DNA of 64,000 nucleotides from Bin87 sp965203195 (lineage in GTDB: Bacteria; Chloroflexota; Dehalococcoidia; Lucifugimonadales; UBA3495). Position 1 is the stretch's first letter; the number at the start of each line of letters is the position of its first letter. Under the pieces are notes generated by a model. That model saw only the letters and a program-made list of their open reading frames with translations. It searched no databases and had not been told where the DNA came from. A program made the translations under genes and the position numbers. Positions 24,701 to 32,298 of this stretch are shown one piece after another. Where the stretch lies: NCBI GenBank assembly GCA_965203195.1, contig OZ241860.1, forward strand, positions 1,922,001-1,986,000, read 5' to 3'.

Positions 24701-25165
24701 CTACCCCAGGGCGGCGACCGCCTGCAAAATCGTCTCCGGATCCGGCAGTGTGCCCGGCCGGTAAGTCTCCCGGTAGCGGATCACGCCCTCCCGGTCCACG
24801 ATGATGACCGCCCGCGTCCCGGCGCCCCGCTCCTCGTTCCAGAGGTCGTAGTCCGTGGTCACCCGCCCTTTCGGATGCCAGTCCGAAAGCTCCGGGTACG
24901 GCAAACCGCCCATGGCGGTAGTCCACGCCCGGTGGGCGGCGATATGGTCGCAGCTGATGCCCAGCACCTGGGCATTCAGGCTCTCGAACCGCTCGTTGTA
25001 GCGGCGGAACGAGGTGGCCTGGTCCGTTCAACCGCCGGTGAAGTCCAGCACATGGAAGGACAGCACCACGCTGCGTTCCCCGCGATAGCTGCTCAAGGCA
25101 ATGTCGCCGTGATGCGGCGAGGGCAAAGTAAAATCGGGGGCAATGTCCCCAACCTGGCCGGCCAT
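24701..25165 (-). CDS. Selenocysteine-containing peroxiredoxin (AhpC/TSA family), TGA at catalytic site
   Basis: One continuous 154-residue frame interrupted only by TGA at codon 46 (plus-strand 25028-25030). N-terminal half: MAGQVGDIAPDFTLPSPHHG and RSVVLSFHVLDFTGG; then U46 in U-TDQATSFRRYNERFE; then VLGISCDHIAAHRAWT, YPELSDWHPKGRVTTDYDLW, RAVIIVDREGVIRYRETY. In peroxiredoxins the peroxidatic Cys sits exactly here (DFTxxCT). Both halves are in the same frame with no other lesion, and AGAGGAGG lies seven bases before ATG 25165. An alternative start giving only the C-terminal part would lack the active site. I read it as a UGA-encoded selenocysteine; a TGC-to-TGA nonsense mutation is the alternative. 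Confidence 0.8.
24992..25013 (-). promoter_or_regulatory. Candidate bacterial SECIS hairpin after the UGA
   Basis: On the minus strand CTCGTT pairs with AACGAG around a ten-base loop, beginning 14 bases after the UGA, roughly where bacterial SECIS hairpins lie. A competing fold (GAACG with CGTTC) begins at the UGA itself. Bacterial SECIS elements have weak sequence constraints, so this is only a position-consistent candidate. Confidence 0.35.
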
Positions 25166-25282
25166 CAAACTGCCTCCTCTCCGTTCCGTTTCATTCGTTC
25201 CATTCGTTTCATTTCGTCATTCCGTTGGCGCCGCGCCGCGCGCCGCCGGGGCCAGCCCACGGCCGCTTTGCAGCGGGCATCC

Positions 25283-25314
25283 ATTATACCCCAATCAGTG
25301 TACCCCAATCAGCG
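25283..25314 (-). promoter_or_regulatory. Promoter of the Sec-peroxiredoxin with overlapping 14-bp tandem repeat
   Basis: On the minus strand a perfect TATAAT lies at 25288-25283, about 118 bases before the ATG. Immediately upstream, the 12-mer CTGATTGGGGTA occurs twice in direct repeat at a period of 14 bases, the second copy running into the -10. No convincing -35 is seen, so the repeat could be an activator or repressor site. Confidence 0.5.
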
Positions 25315-25350
25315 ATGCCGGGTCGGGAGAATCTCCGCCGTTGCCCGCCG

Positions 25351-26100
25351 TCACCGGCACGCCGCCCGCGCCCGCGCCAGGACCGCATCCAGCATCGCCT
25401 CGGTGAGCCGCCCCGTCTGCGTATTCTGCCGGCTTGGATGGTAGGAAGCGATGAGCAGCGGCCCGCCGTCCGGCAGCGGCGCGGCGCGGTTGTGTCCGAA
25501 GGCCGGCTTCGGCCGCGGCGGCGTCCGGCCGGCGGCGGCATAGGCCCGCAGAAAGGCGTCAAAGGCCACCCGTCCCAGCGCCACCACCGCCCGCAAATCC
25601 GGCAGCAGCCCGAGCTCCCGGGCCAGGTACGGACGGCAGGCCGCCAGTTCCGCCGGCGTCAATCTGTTCTGCGGCGGCGCGCAGCGGGCCGCCGCCGTAA
25701 TCAGCGCCCCCCGCAGCGTCATCCCGTCGCCGACGCCCACCGACTCCGCCTGGCTGGCGAAGCCGGCGCGGTGCAGCGCCCCGAAAAGCCAGTCCCCGCT
25801 GCGGTCGCCGGTGAACATTCGCCCGGTGCGGTTGCCGCCGTGGGCCGCCGGCGCCAGGCCCACCACCAGCAGCCGCGCCTCCGGGTCGCCGAAGGCCGCC
25901 AGCGGACGCCCCCAGTATTCCTCACCGCGGTACATCCGCCGCTTCGCCCGCGCCGTTTCCTCCCGCCAGTCCACCAGCCGGGGACAGGCTCGGCACGCCA
26001 CTACCCGCCGCTGCACCGCCCCGATGCTGTCGGCATCCGCAACGCCGGCGGCGGTATCAGCGCCGGCATCAGTATCGGTACTGGCGTCAGTGTCGATCAC
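25351..26100 (-). CDS. Uracil-DNA glycosylase, family 5 (UdgB-like)
   Basis: A 249-residue base-excision repair enzyme that removes uracil from DNA. Iron-sulfur Cys candidates are in VVACRACPRLVDWRE and AARCAPPQNRL. The motif LLVVGLAPAAHGGNRTGRMF followed by GDRSGDWLF, and the late SYHPSRQNTQTGRLT, are specific to family 5 (family 4 has GEAPG and HPA). The first 30 residues are an Asp/Thr/Ala-rich leader (Asp-Thr repeats). It lies between HyuB and the peroxiredoxin on the same strand. Confidence 0.88.
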   Translation of the reverse strand: MIDTDASTDTDAGADTAAGVADADSIGAVQRRVVACRACPRLVDWREETARAKRRMYRGEEYWGRPLAAFGDPEARLLVVGLAPAAHGGNRTGRMFTGDRSGDWLFGALHRAGFASQAESVGVGDGMTLRGALITAAARCAPPQNRLTPAELAACRPYLARELGLLPDLRAVVALGRVAFDAFLRAYAAAGRTPPRPKPAFGHNRAAPLPDGGPLLIASYHPSRQNTQTGRLTEAMLDAVLARARAACR

Positions 26101-26148
26101 AACCCGTTCCCCGGCGGCGAAACGCTACCGTGCACCCGGCCGGCGGCA

Positions 26149-27873
26149 TTAGTGCGTGTGCCGGCCGGCGCGGCTGGCGCTTTCGCCGGCGCCGGCGTCA
26201 TTGTCATTATCATTATCATTGTCGGCGGCGGCCGGCGCGCCCCAGCCCCCGCCGCCGGGCGTGCGGATGCTCAACACATCGCCGGCGTTCACATCCAGCG
26301 TTTCCTTGCCGGCCAGCCGCACTTCCTCGTAGCCGCCGCGCATCAGAATGTTTTCCCCCGGCTCGCCGTGATGGCCGCCGTGATAGCCGGGCGGCGCCAA
26401 CCGTCGGCGTTCCGACAGCACCGTGACCCGCGCCGGGCTCAGAAACTCCACATCCCGCACCAGCCCGTCGCCGCCCCGATGCCGGCCGCCGCCGCCGGAA
26501 CCCCGCCGCAGGGCGTACCGCCGCAGCCGCAGCGGGAAGGCGAACTCCAGCGCCTCCACCGGCGTGTTCATCGTGTTCGTCATATGGGTATGGATGCCCG
26601 ACACGCCGTCCTTTTCCGGGCGCGCCCCCATGCCGCCGCCGATGGTTTCGTAATACACATAGGGCCGGTCGCGGGAAATATCGTGGCCCCCGATGATCAT
26701 ATTGTTCATCGTCCCCTGGGACGCGGCGGGAATCCGTTCCGGCAGGGCCTGGCTCATGGCCGCCAGCAGCACATCCGTAATCCGCTGGGAGGTCTCCACA
26801 TTGCCGCCGGCCACGCCCCGCTGGGGGCGCGGATCCACCAGGCTGCCCGGCTCCGTAATCACCCGCACCGGACGCAGGCAGCCCTGGTTGGCCGGCGCTT
26901 CGTCCCCCACCACGCACCGCACCACATACAGGCTGGCCGACACCGTAACCGCCCGGGGGGCATTGATGCAGCCGGGGCGCTGCGGGGCCGTTCCCGTGAA
27001 GTCAATGGTCATCCCGTCCCCGGCCACCGTAACCGCCACGCTGACCGCCACCGGCTCCTCGCTCTGCCCGTCGTCGTCCATATAATCGGTGACGCGATAC
27101 ACGCCGTCGGGAATCTCCGCAATCGCCCGCCGGGTCAGCCGTTCCGAATAGTCCAGCAGGGCATCCATATGCGCCTGCGTATCGTCAGGGCCGTAGCGTT
27201 CCGCAATTTCGGCCAGCCGCTTTTCCCCCACCCGGATGGAGGCGATCTGCGCCGCCAGATCCCCCTGCCGGTCGTCGGGCGTGCGGGAGTTGCGGCAGAT
27301 GAGCGCCACCACTTCCTGATTGACGCGCCCCGCCGCGGCCAGCTTCAGCGGCGGAATAATCAGCCCTTCCTGGTACAGCTCCGTGGACAGGGGCATGGAA
27401 CCCGGCGCCATTCCGCCCACATCGGAATGATGCCCCCGGTTGCTCACATAGCCAATCAGGGCGCCGCCGGCGTGGCCGCCGCTATTGCCATCGTTGTTGC
27501 CGCCGCTGTTGCCATCGCCCGGCGGCGGCGCGCCGGCGGCGGGAAGGCAAACCGGCGCCACCAGGGTAATGTCGGGCAGATGCGAACCCCCCAGGTAAGG
27601 GTCATTGAGGATGACAATATCCCCGGCGCGCAGCCCCTCGGGGAAGGTTTCCAGCGCCGCCTGCACGGAAGCGGGCATCGCTCCCAGATGCACCGGCTGG
27701 TGCGCCGCCTGCGCCACCATCTCCGCCGCCGGGCTAAAGAGCGCGCAGGAAAAATCCTGCCGCTCCTTCATATTCGTAGAGTAGCTGGTGCGTTGCAACG
27801 CCACGCCCATCTCCTCCGAAACGGAGATGAACATATTCTTGAACACTTCCAGACTGATGGCGTCAACAGGCAT
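26149..27873 (-). CDS. Hydantoinase B/oxoprolinase family protein (HyuB)
   Basis: A 574-residue protein with family landmarks: DAISLEVFKNMFISVSEEMG, QRTSYSTNMKERQDFSCALF, DIVILNDPYLGGSHLPDI, YVSNRGHHSDVGGMAPGSMP, DDRQGDLAAQIAS, GYHGGHHGEPGEN and a closing GGGGWGAP. HyuB proteins hydrolyse cyclic amides such as N-methylhydantoin or 5-oxoproline with ATP, usually with HyuA; no HyuA gene is in the window. The C-terminus has an Asn-Asp alternating tract encoded by ATTATC repeats (about 26198-26222). Confidence 0.9.
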   Translation of the reverse strand: MPVDAISLEVFKNMFISVSEEMGVALQRTSYSTNMKERQDFSCALFSPAAEMVAQAAHQPVHLGAMPASVQAALETFPEGLRAGDIVILNDPYLGGSHLPDITLVAPVCLPAAGAPPPGDGNSGGNNDGNSGGHAGGALIGYVSNRGHHSDVGGMAPGSMPLSTELYQEGLIIPPLKLAAAGRVNQEVVALICRNSRTPDDRQGDLAAQIASIRVGEKRLAEIAERYGPDDTQAHMDALLDYSERLTRRAIAEIPDGVYRVTDYMDDDGQSEEPVAVSVAVTVAGDGMTIDFTGTAPQRPGCINAPRAVTVSASLYVVRCVVGDEAPANQGCLRPVRVITEPGSLVDPRPQRGVAGGNVETSQRITDVLLAAMSQALPERIPAASQGTMNNMIIGGHDISRDRPYVYYETIGGGMGARPEKDGVSGIHTHMTNTMNTPVEALEFAFPLRLRRYALRRGSGGGGRHRGGDGLVRDVEFLSPARVTVLSERRRLAPPGYHGGHHGEPGENILMRGGYEEVRLAGKETLDVNAGDVLSIRTPGGGGWGAPAAADNDNDNDNDAGAGESASRAGRHTH

Positions 27874-27988
27874 AACCCGGCGGCTCCTTGCGGCGTATTT
27901 TCACTCCGCATAGTACAACCGCCGGCGCCCGCCGGTCAATCGCAACCCCGGCCGGCACCGGCCGGCGCAATCCCGGCCGGCGCCGGCA

Positions 27989-28017
27989 TTGGCATAATCC
28001 CCCGCAGCGGATACACT
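27989..28017 (+). promoter_or_regulatory. Promoter of the small membrane protein operon
   Basis: TTGGCA at 27989-27994 and TACACT at 28012-28017 with a 17-base spacer, 100 bases before the ATG at 28118. Confidence 0.55.
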
Positions 28018-28117
28018 ATGCCAGGATGCCAGGGCAGCTCCGCTACGGACGCCCGGCGGCCGGCGCCGGCCGGATCAGGGCGTGTTGGCAAACCCATCGC
28101 ATCAGAGGGAGCGAATT

Positions 28118-28348
28118 ATGATTTCACGCTTGAACCTGGTAATGGGCGCCGGCCTGATTTTGTGCCTGCTGCTCAACTCGGGGATGGTCATCGGCGGCCT
28201 GCTGCTCGCCCATCGGTGGGAATGGCTGCACCCCGCCGTAGCCACTACGGTGGTCATTATCCTGGGCATCGGCCTGATAGCCGGAGTGAACCAGCTGGCC
28301 TGGATCATCGGCAACAAAATTGCTCCCCGCCATGACGGATATGTCTGA
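28118..28348 (+). CDS. Small membrane protein, tandem copy 1
   Basis: A 76-residue protein with two hydrophobic segments (about residues 8-30 and 39-66) flanking the short conserved turn HRWEWLHPAVATTVVIILGIGL. GAGGGAGCG precedes the ATG by five bases. A paralogue at 28457 shares the N-terminus MISRLNL and the central block. I do not recognise the family. Confidence 0.7.
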   Translation: MISRLNLVMGAGLILCLLLNSGMVIGGLLLAHRWEWLHPAVATTVVIILGIGLIAGVNQLAWIIGNKIAPRHDGYV

Positions 28349-28397
28349 TACCACCGCACTACAACGGCCCGGCGCGGGAAATCCGGGCTGCGCGCGG

Positions 28398-28416
28398 TTC
28401 CGTACCGGGGTAGGAA
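28398..28416. repeat. Possible diverged REP-like palindrome
   Basis: TTCC-G-TACC followed by GGGGTA-GGAA, then TGACGGGC. The outer TTCC/GGAA pair and the trailing TGACG match the better palindromes at 12288 and 44237. It lies between the two tandem membrane protein genes. Confidence 0.3.
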
Positions 28417-28456
28417 TGACGGGCGCTTTGACAACACGTATCAGAAGGAGCGAATT

Positions 28457-28687
28457 ATGATTTCGCGCTTGAACTTGGCCATAGGCGTAGGCATGATTTT
28501 GTGCGTGCTGATCAGCTTGGGGATGCTCATCGGCGCCCTGTTGCTCGCCTATCGGTGGGAATGGCTGCACCCGGCCGTAGCCACTACGGTGGTCATTATC
28601 CTGGGCATCGGCCTGTCACAGGTATCGGTCAAACTGGCCTGGATTATCGGAAACAGCAAGGATCCCTACCGTGGCGGATATGGTTGA
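28457..28687 (+). CDS. Small membrane protein, tandem copy 2
   Basis: A 76-residue paralogue of the gene at 28118: MISRLNLAIGVGMILCVLIS, YRWEWLHPAVATTVV, AWIIGNSKDPYRGGYG. The central 25 residues are identical to copy 1 and so is much of the DNA, including the leader GAAGGAGCGAATT. Its 3' end overlaps the next gene by 17 bases. Confidence 0.72.
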   Translation: MISRLNLAIGVGMILCVLISLGMLIGALLLAYRWEWLHPAVATTVVIILGIGLSQVSVKLAWIIGNSKDPYRGGYG

Positions 28688-29009
28688 TACAGACGCATTC
28701 CAGCGGTCCTATGACCGGAATCTGGGCTACGCGCGGTTCTGGCTCGGCGTGGGCATTGCCGTCCTGTCCCTGCTGTTCACCTTCGGCTACGACCTGATTT
28801 TTGGCGATTCCCGACCGCCGGCCGCAACAGCATCAACGCCGGCAATCACGGCGTGGCTGGCATTGGCAGCGGTATTCACATTGGCATTGATCTGTTTCAT
28901 TATGGCGGCATATTTTCGGAGGCTGTACCAGGAGGACAACGCCGCGCTGGTACGCATCGCACGGAACAAACGAAACCATCAACCCCATCAGGAGGAGGTT
29001 ACGCAATGA
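28671..29009 (+). CDS. Two-segment membrane protein of unknown function
   Basis: A 112-residue protein with an N-terminal cytoplasmic-looking stretch (MADMVDTDAFQRSYDRNLGYAR), hydrophobic segments at about 24-45 and 60-84, and a basic tail. It overlaps the previous small gene by 17 bases and the following SDR gene by four (ATGA), so the four genes probably form one transcript. Confidence 0.65.
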   Translation: MADMVDTDAFQRSYDRNLGYARFWLGVGIAVLSLLFTFGYDLIFGDSRPPAATASTPAITAWLALAAVFTLALICFIMAAYFRRLYQEDNAALVRIARNKRNHQPHQEEVTQ

Positions 29010-29758
29010 GGCTGGCCGGCAAAGTCGCCATCATCACCGGCGGCGCGCGGGGGCAGGGCGCCACCGAAGCCCGCCTGTTCGCCCAGGAAGGCGCCAGCGT
29101 GCTCATCGGCGACATCCGCGACGAACCCGGCGCCCAGGTCGCCGCCGACATCAACAACCAAGGCGGACACGCCGTCTATCGCCATCTGGATGTCACCAGC
29201 GCCCACGACTGGCAAAACGCCGTCGCCGACGCCGAACAGCGTTTCGGCAAGGTGGACGTGCTGGTCAACAACGCCGCCATCGTCCTGCGCCGGGAAATCG
29301 AGGAAACCGGCGCCGACGACTGGGACAACATAATGGCGGTCAACGCTAAAAGCGTGTTCCTCGGCACCCAGGCCGTCATTCCCGCTATGCGGCGCGCCGG
29401 CGGGGGCAGCATCATCAACATATCGTCCATCAGCGGGCTGGTGTCCATCGGCCCGCCGGCCTACATCGCCACCAAAGGCGCCGTGCGGCTGTTCACCAAA
29501 TCCACCGCCATCCAGTACGCCGCCGCGGGCATCCGCGCCAACTCCATCCACCCCGGCAGCGTGGACACCGATATGCGCCGCGACGGGCTGGGCGCGCTGT
29601 CCCCGGAGGAAATACAGGCCCGCATTGACCAGATACCCCTGGGGCGGGTGGGTACTACCGAGGACATCGCCTACGGCGCGCTGTTCCTGGCCTCGGACGA
29701 ATCATCCTTTATGACCGGCAGCGAAGTCGTCATTGACGGCGGCTATACCGCCCAATAA
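29006..29758 (+). CDS. Short-chain dehydrogenase/reductase (SDR)
   Basis: A 250-residue classical SDR. Cofactor motif TGGARGQG (residues about 11-18), NNAA at about 86-89, catalytic Ser in IINISSISG and Tyr-Lys in AYIATKGAV, then NSIHPGSVDTDM and a C-terminal GSEVVIDGGYTAQ. An Asp after the second strand (LIGDIRD) suggests NAD(H) preference. Substrate unknown. AGGAGG precedes the ATG by nine bases; the start overlaps the upstream gene by ATGA. Confidence 0.92.
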   Translation: MRLAGKVAIITGGARGQGATEARLFAQEGASVLIGDIRDEPGAQVAADINNQGGHAVYRHLDVTSAHDWQNAVADAEQRFGKVDVLVNNAAIVLRREIEETGADDWDNIMAVNAKSVFLGTQAVIPAMRRAGGGSIINISSISGLVSIGPPAYIATKGAVRLFTKSTAIQYAAAGIRANSIHPGSVDTDMRRDGLGALSPEEIQARIDQIPLGRVGTTEDIAYGALFLASDESSFMTGSEVVIDGGYTAQ

Positions 29759-29825
29759 CCCCGCGCCCATTGCCGGCGAAAGACGCCTGACCGGCGCCTT
29801 TCGCCCGCCGGCAGGAGCGGCAACT

Positions 29826-30593
29826 ATGCCTGTGCCAACCCACGACTCGTCGTGCCAAACCTCAACCCGGCCGACCCAATGCTCCACCTGTAGCCAGGAG
29901 ATTTTCTATTTCTCCTGCACCTGCGGCTCCGGCGTCTATTTTGACAGCCTCGGCCCGCCGTGGCCGGTGCACCATCACGGCACTGACGACGCCGGCGCCG
30001 ACGGCCTGCCCGCCTGGCTGAACAACGTTACTCTTACCATAGACGCTGACGGCAGCGTCATCGCCACGCTGACTGACCTGGGGGCCAGCGTCATCCGGCC
30101 GGGGCAGTCGGGGCAATCGGGGCCAGCTGCCGGCGGCGGCCGGCGCCGGCAGCGCAACCGCCGGCGCCGCCGGCCGGGTTCTCCGGCCGGCCAACCCGCC
30201 CGACCGCCGGCCCCGCCCACGCCGGATCCCATCGTCGCCATCCCCCCCGGCGCCCACGATGCCTGTGAAGTCACGGGCGTCCTGCGCGAGGTTGACCGCA
30301 GCGTCAACCCCATGCGCGCCTTTGGCTACGCCGACGACGGCCCCATGGCCATTGCCCTGGCCCGCTCCATTTTGGGCCGGCACTGGGTTGAGGACTTCGC
30401 GCGCGTAACCATCCATACCCCCCGCGCCGGCGCCGACAGCGACCAGCAGGCCAGCTACACCGCCTGGCTGCCGGCCGCCGCCGTCCGGAGCCCCCGCATC
30501 AAGCCCGGCATTACGGTAGCGGCCACCCTGGTCAGCATAGATGTCAGCGACCGCTACCGCGCCTGGTACTGCGACGACTTCCGGCCCGTGTAA
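29826..30593 (+). CDS. Cys-rich N-terminal protein with a C-terminal conserved region, unknown function
   Basis: A 255-residue protein. The first 45 residues contain six Cys and a closing His cluster (TQCSTCSQEIFYFSCTCGSG, VHHH), suggesting a zinc-binding knuckle. A basic Gly/Arg/Pro-rich linker (about 95-140) separates this from a C-terminal domain (ACEVTGVLREVDRSVNPM, FARVTIHTP) without a motif I know. ATG 29826 follows GGAGCGGC. It is downstream of the SDR and convergent with the binding-protein gene. Confidence 0.6.
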   Translation: MPVPTHDSSCQTSTRPTQCSTCSQEIFYFSCTCGSGVYFDSLGPPWPVHHHGTDDAGADGLPAWLNNVTLTIDADGSVIATLTDLGASVIRPGQSGQSGPAAGGGRRRQRNRRRRRPGSPAGQPARPPAPPTPDPIVAIPPGAHDACEVTGVLREVDRSVNPMRAFGYADDGPMAIALARSILGRHWVEDFARVTIHTPRAGADSDQQASYTAWLPAAAVRSPRIKPGITVAATLVSIDVSDRYRAWYCDDFRPV

Positions 30594-30617
30594 GCGCGCG
30601 TGTAAGAGCAGCGGACA

Positions 30618-31664
30618 CTACGGTTCCCAGGCTTCGGCCCGCTTTAGGAACACCTCCAGGTTGGCCCGCCACTCGGCGTAGCCGATGCGCCGGTTGTTGG
30701 TCAGCCAGCGCAAATGCTGGTTGAGCTTCTTCCGCAGCTCCTCATCGCCGGCTGCCACCGCGAAGCCGCCGTATTCCACGGCGCTGTCCAGCGCGGTGAC
30801 CACAAAAGCGCCTTCGGACTGGTGGGCGGCGTCGGTGTTGCCGATTTCGCCCCGGGCGATGGCGTCAATATCCCCGTTCCGCAGGGCGGCCAGCAGCTCC
30901 CCTTCGCCCTGCTCCTCGCCCAGATAGACCACCTGCGGCATCGTGTTATCCGGCGGGTAGATGTGCCGCCGGCCGGCCAGGGACGCGGCCGCTTCCGATG
31001 CGGTGATGTAATAAGCGGGGGTGCCGTCAGCGGTGACTTCGCCGCCGGCGGCAACCGCAACCCGGACGCCGGCGCGGAGGACGCCGCTTTCGTCGGCCAG
31101 CCCCGTCAGCTGTAGCAGGCGGGCCTCGCCGGTGGTGTCCGGCAGTGCCCCTACCCGCGTTTCGCCGGTCAGGTCGGCGTGGGTCGCCAGCCGCTGCAAA
31201 TCCGCGGAGCGCACCAGCAGCGACTGGCGAAAGGCGATATGCCCTTCGGTGAAGGCCACTGCCGCGTTGCCCTCGTGGTCTTTCGTCCGCGCTTCCAGTA
31301 TCGTAATGCCGCCGCCAACGATGTCAAATTCGTCGCCCGCTGGGCGCAGCCAGATGTCGGTCCATTCGGGTATGGCGCGGCGGTTGAAAACGAAACCGGA
31401 GCCGGCCATCGCTTCCAGCGCCGTCAGCAGGTCGGCCTCGTAGCCCCGGTGGCTGTTGAACCCGGCGGCTTCCGGGCTATCCCCGGCGCTGTAGCTCACC
31501 GGCTCGAAATAGGCGTAAAAGCCCACTTCCAGCGGCGCCGGCGGGGCGGCGCAGGCGGCGGCCAGCGCCAACAGCGGCAGCAGCAGGGCCAGCGTCAACA
31601 GCGCCGCGCCGCCGGCCCGGGCGACGCGGGCCCGGCGGAACACGACGAAAAACCCGGTTGGCAT
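30618..31664 (-). CDS. Family 3 solute-binding lipoprotein
   Basis: A 348-residue extracytoplasmic binding protein. The N-terminus has basic residues, a Leu/Ala hydrophobic core and a lipobox-like ALAAAC (about residues 33-38). The mature part shows GFNSHRGYEADLLTALEAMAG, FDIVGGGITILEARTK and GDIDAIARGEIGNTDA, the pattern of polar amino acid/cyclohexadienyl-dehydratase-type binding proteins. No permease or ATPase genes are adjacent. ATG 31664 follows AAGGAG; upstream in-frame codons lack homology. Confidence 0.78.
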   Translation of the reverse strand: MPTGFFVVFRRARVARAGGAALLTLALLLPLLALAAACAAPPAPLEVGFYAYFEPVSYSAGDSPEAAGFNSHRGYEADLLTALEAMAGSGFVFNRRAIPEWTDIWLRPAGDEFDIVGGGITILEARTKDHEGNAAVAFTEGHIAFRQSLLVRSADLQRLATHADLTGETRVGALPDTTGEARLLQLTGLADESGVLRAGVRVAVAAGGEVTADGTPAYYITASEAAASLAGRRHIYPPDNTMPQVVYLGEEQGEGELLAALRNGDIDAIARGEIGNTDAAHQSEGAFVVTALDSAVEYGGFAVAAGDEELRKKLNQHLRWLTNNRRIGYAEWRANLEVFLKRAEAWEP

Positions 31665-31812
31665 ATTCTTGCTCCTTGATCCAGTTATATGAGACCGCGC
31701 TTCTATTCGGGGCGGTCGGGCCGGCCGGCTATCTCGCCGGCTCCCGGCAGAGCGGCGCAAAGGCCGGTTCCCGCCCCGGAACGGAAATGCGGCCCGGCTA
31801 TTATGGCGGGTT

Positions 31813-32298
31813 TTACAGCCCCAGCGCCAGGCGCAAGGCGCGCAATTGCGCCAGATGTTCGCCCCAGTGCCGGGCGAACACGCCGTCCAGCAGCGCCTGC
31901 GCCGTGCGACTTTCGGCTATGCCGCGCGCCGGCAGACGCGCCCAGGTAGTTCGGGCGTCAAAATCGGCGTCGCCGGCGGCGGACACGGCATCCTCAAGGG
32001 TTTGCAACGCGGACAGCGGGCCGGCCAAAGCCTCCGCAATACCGGCGGCGGCCCGCGCCGGCGTGATGTCGCTGATGTTCGGCAGGATGACAACTTCCGC
32101 CCGGCTGCCGTCCAGGACGCCGGCAATGACCTGCCCCACGCCGCCCTCGGGCGTGTCCACCAGGTGATAGAGGATCTGGCGGGCGCACCAGCCGTCGCCC
32201 TCTTTCCAGTCCAGGCAGTAGTCCATGCCCTCCAGCAGGGCCATCAGCTCCGCGCGGATGCGGCGGACAGTAGCCAGGTTTTCCTCACGGGTTGCCAT
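31813..32298 (-). CDS. DinB-like four-helix protein
   Basis: A 161-residue protein fitting the DinB/YfiT helical bundle: LMALLEGMDYCLDW, WCARQILYHLVDTPEGG with the first metal-type His, and the C-terminal VFARHWGEHLAQLRALRLALGL with two more His. Such proteins act as metal-dependent thiol transferases or damage-induced proteins; the substrate here is unknown. The start overlaps the membrane-protein gene's end by 14 bases. Confidence 0.7.
   Translation of the reverse strand: MATREENLATVRRIRAELMALLEGMDYCLDWKEGDGWCARQILYHLVDTPEGGVGQVIAGVLDGSRAEVVILPNISDITPARAAAGIAEALAGPLSALQTLEDAVSAAGDADFDARTTWARLPARGIAESRTAQALLDGVFARHWGEHLAQLRALRLALGL

Noticed and set aside
24701..24967. An 88-residue gene starting at 24967
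   Set aside because: It is only the C-terminal part of the peroxiredoxin downstream of the TGA; no ribosome-binding site precedes it, and the upstream half is in frame with a strong site.
25225..28335. A 1036-residue plus-strand frame over UdgB and HyuB
   Set aside because: Arg/His/Pro-rich shadow; both minus-strand genes have clear family signatures.
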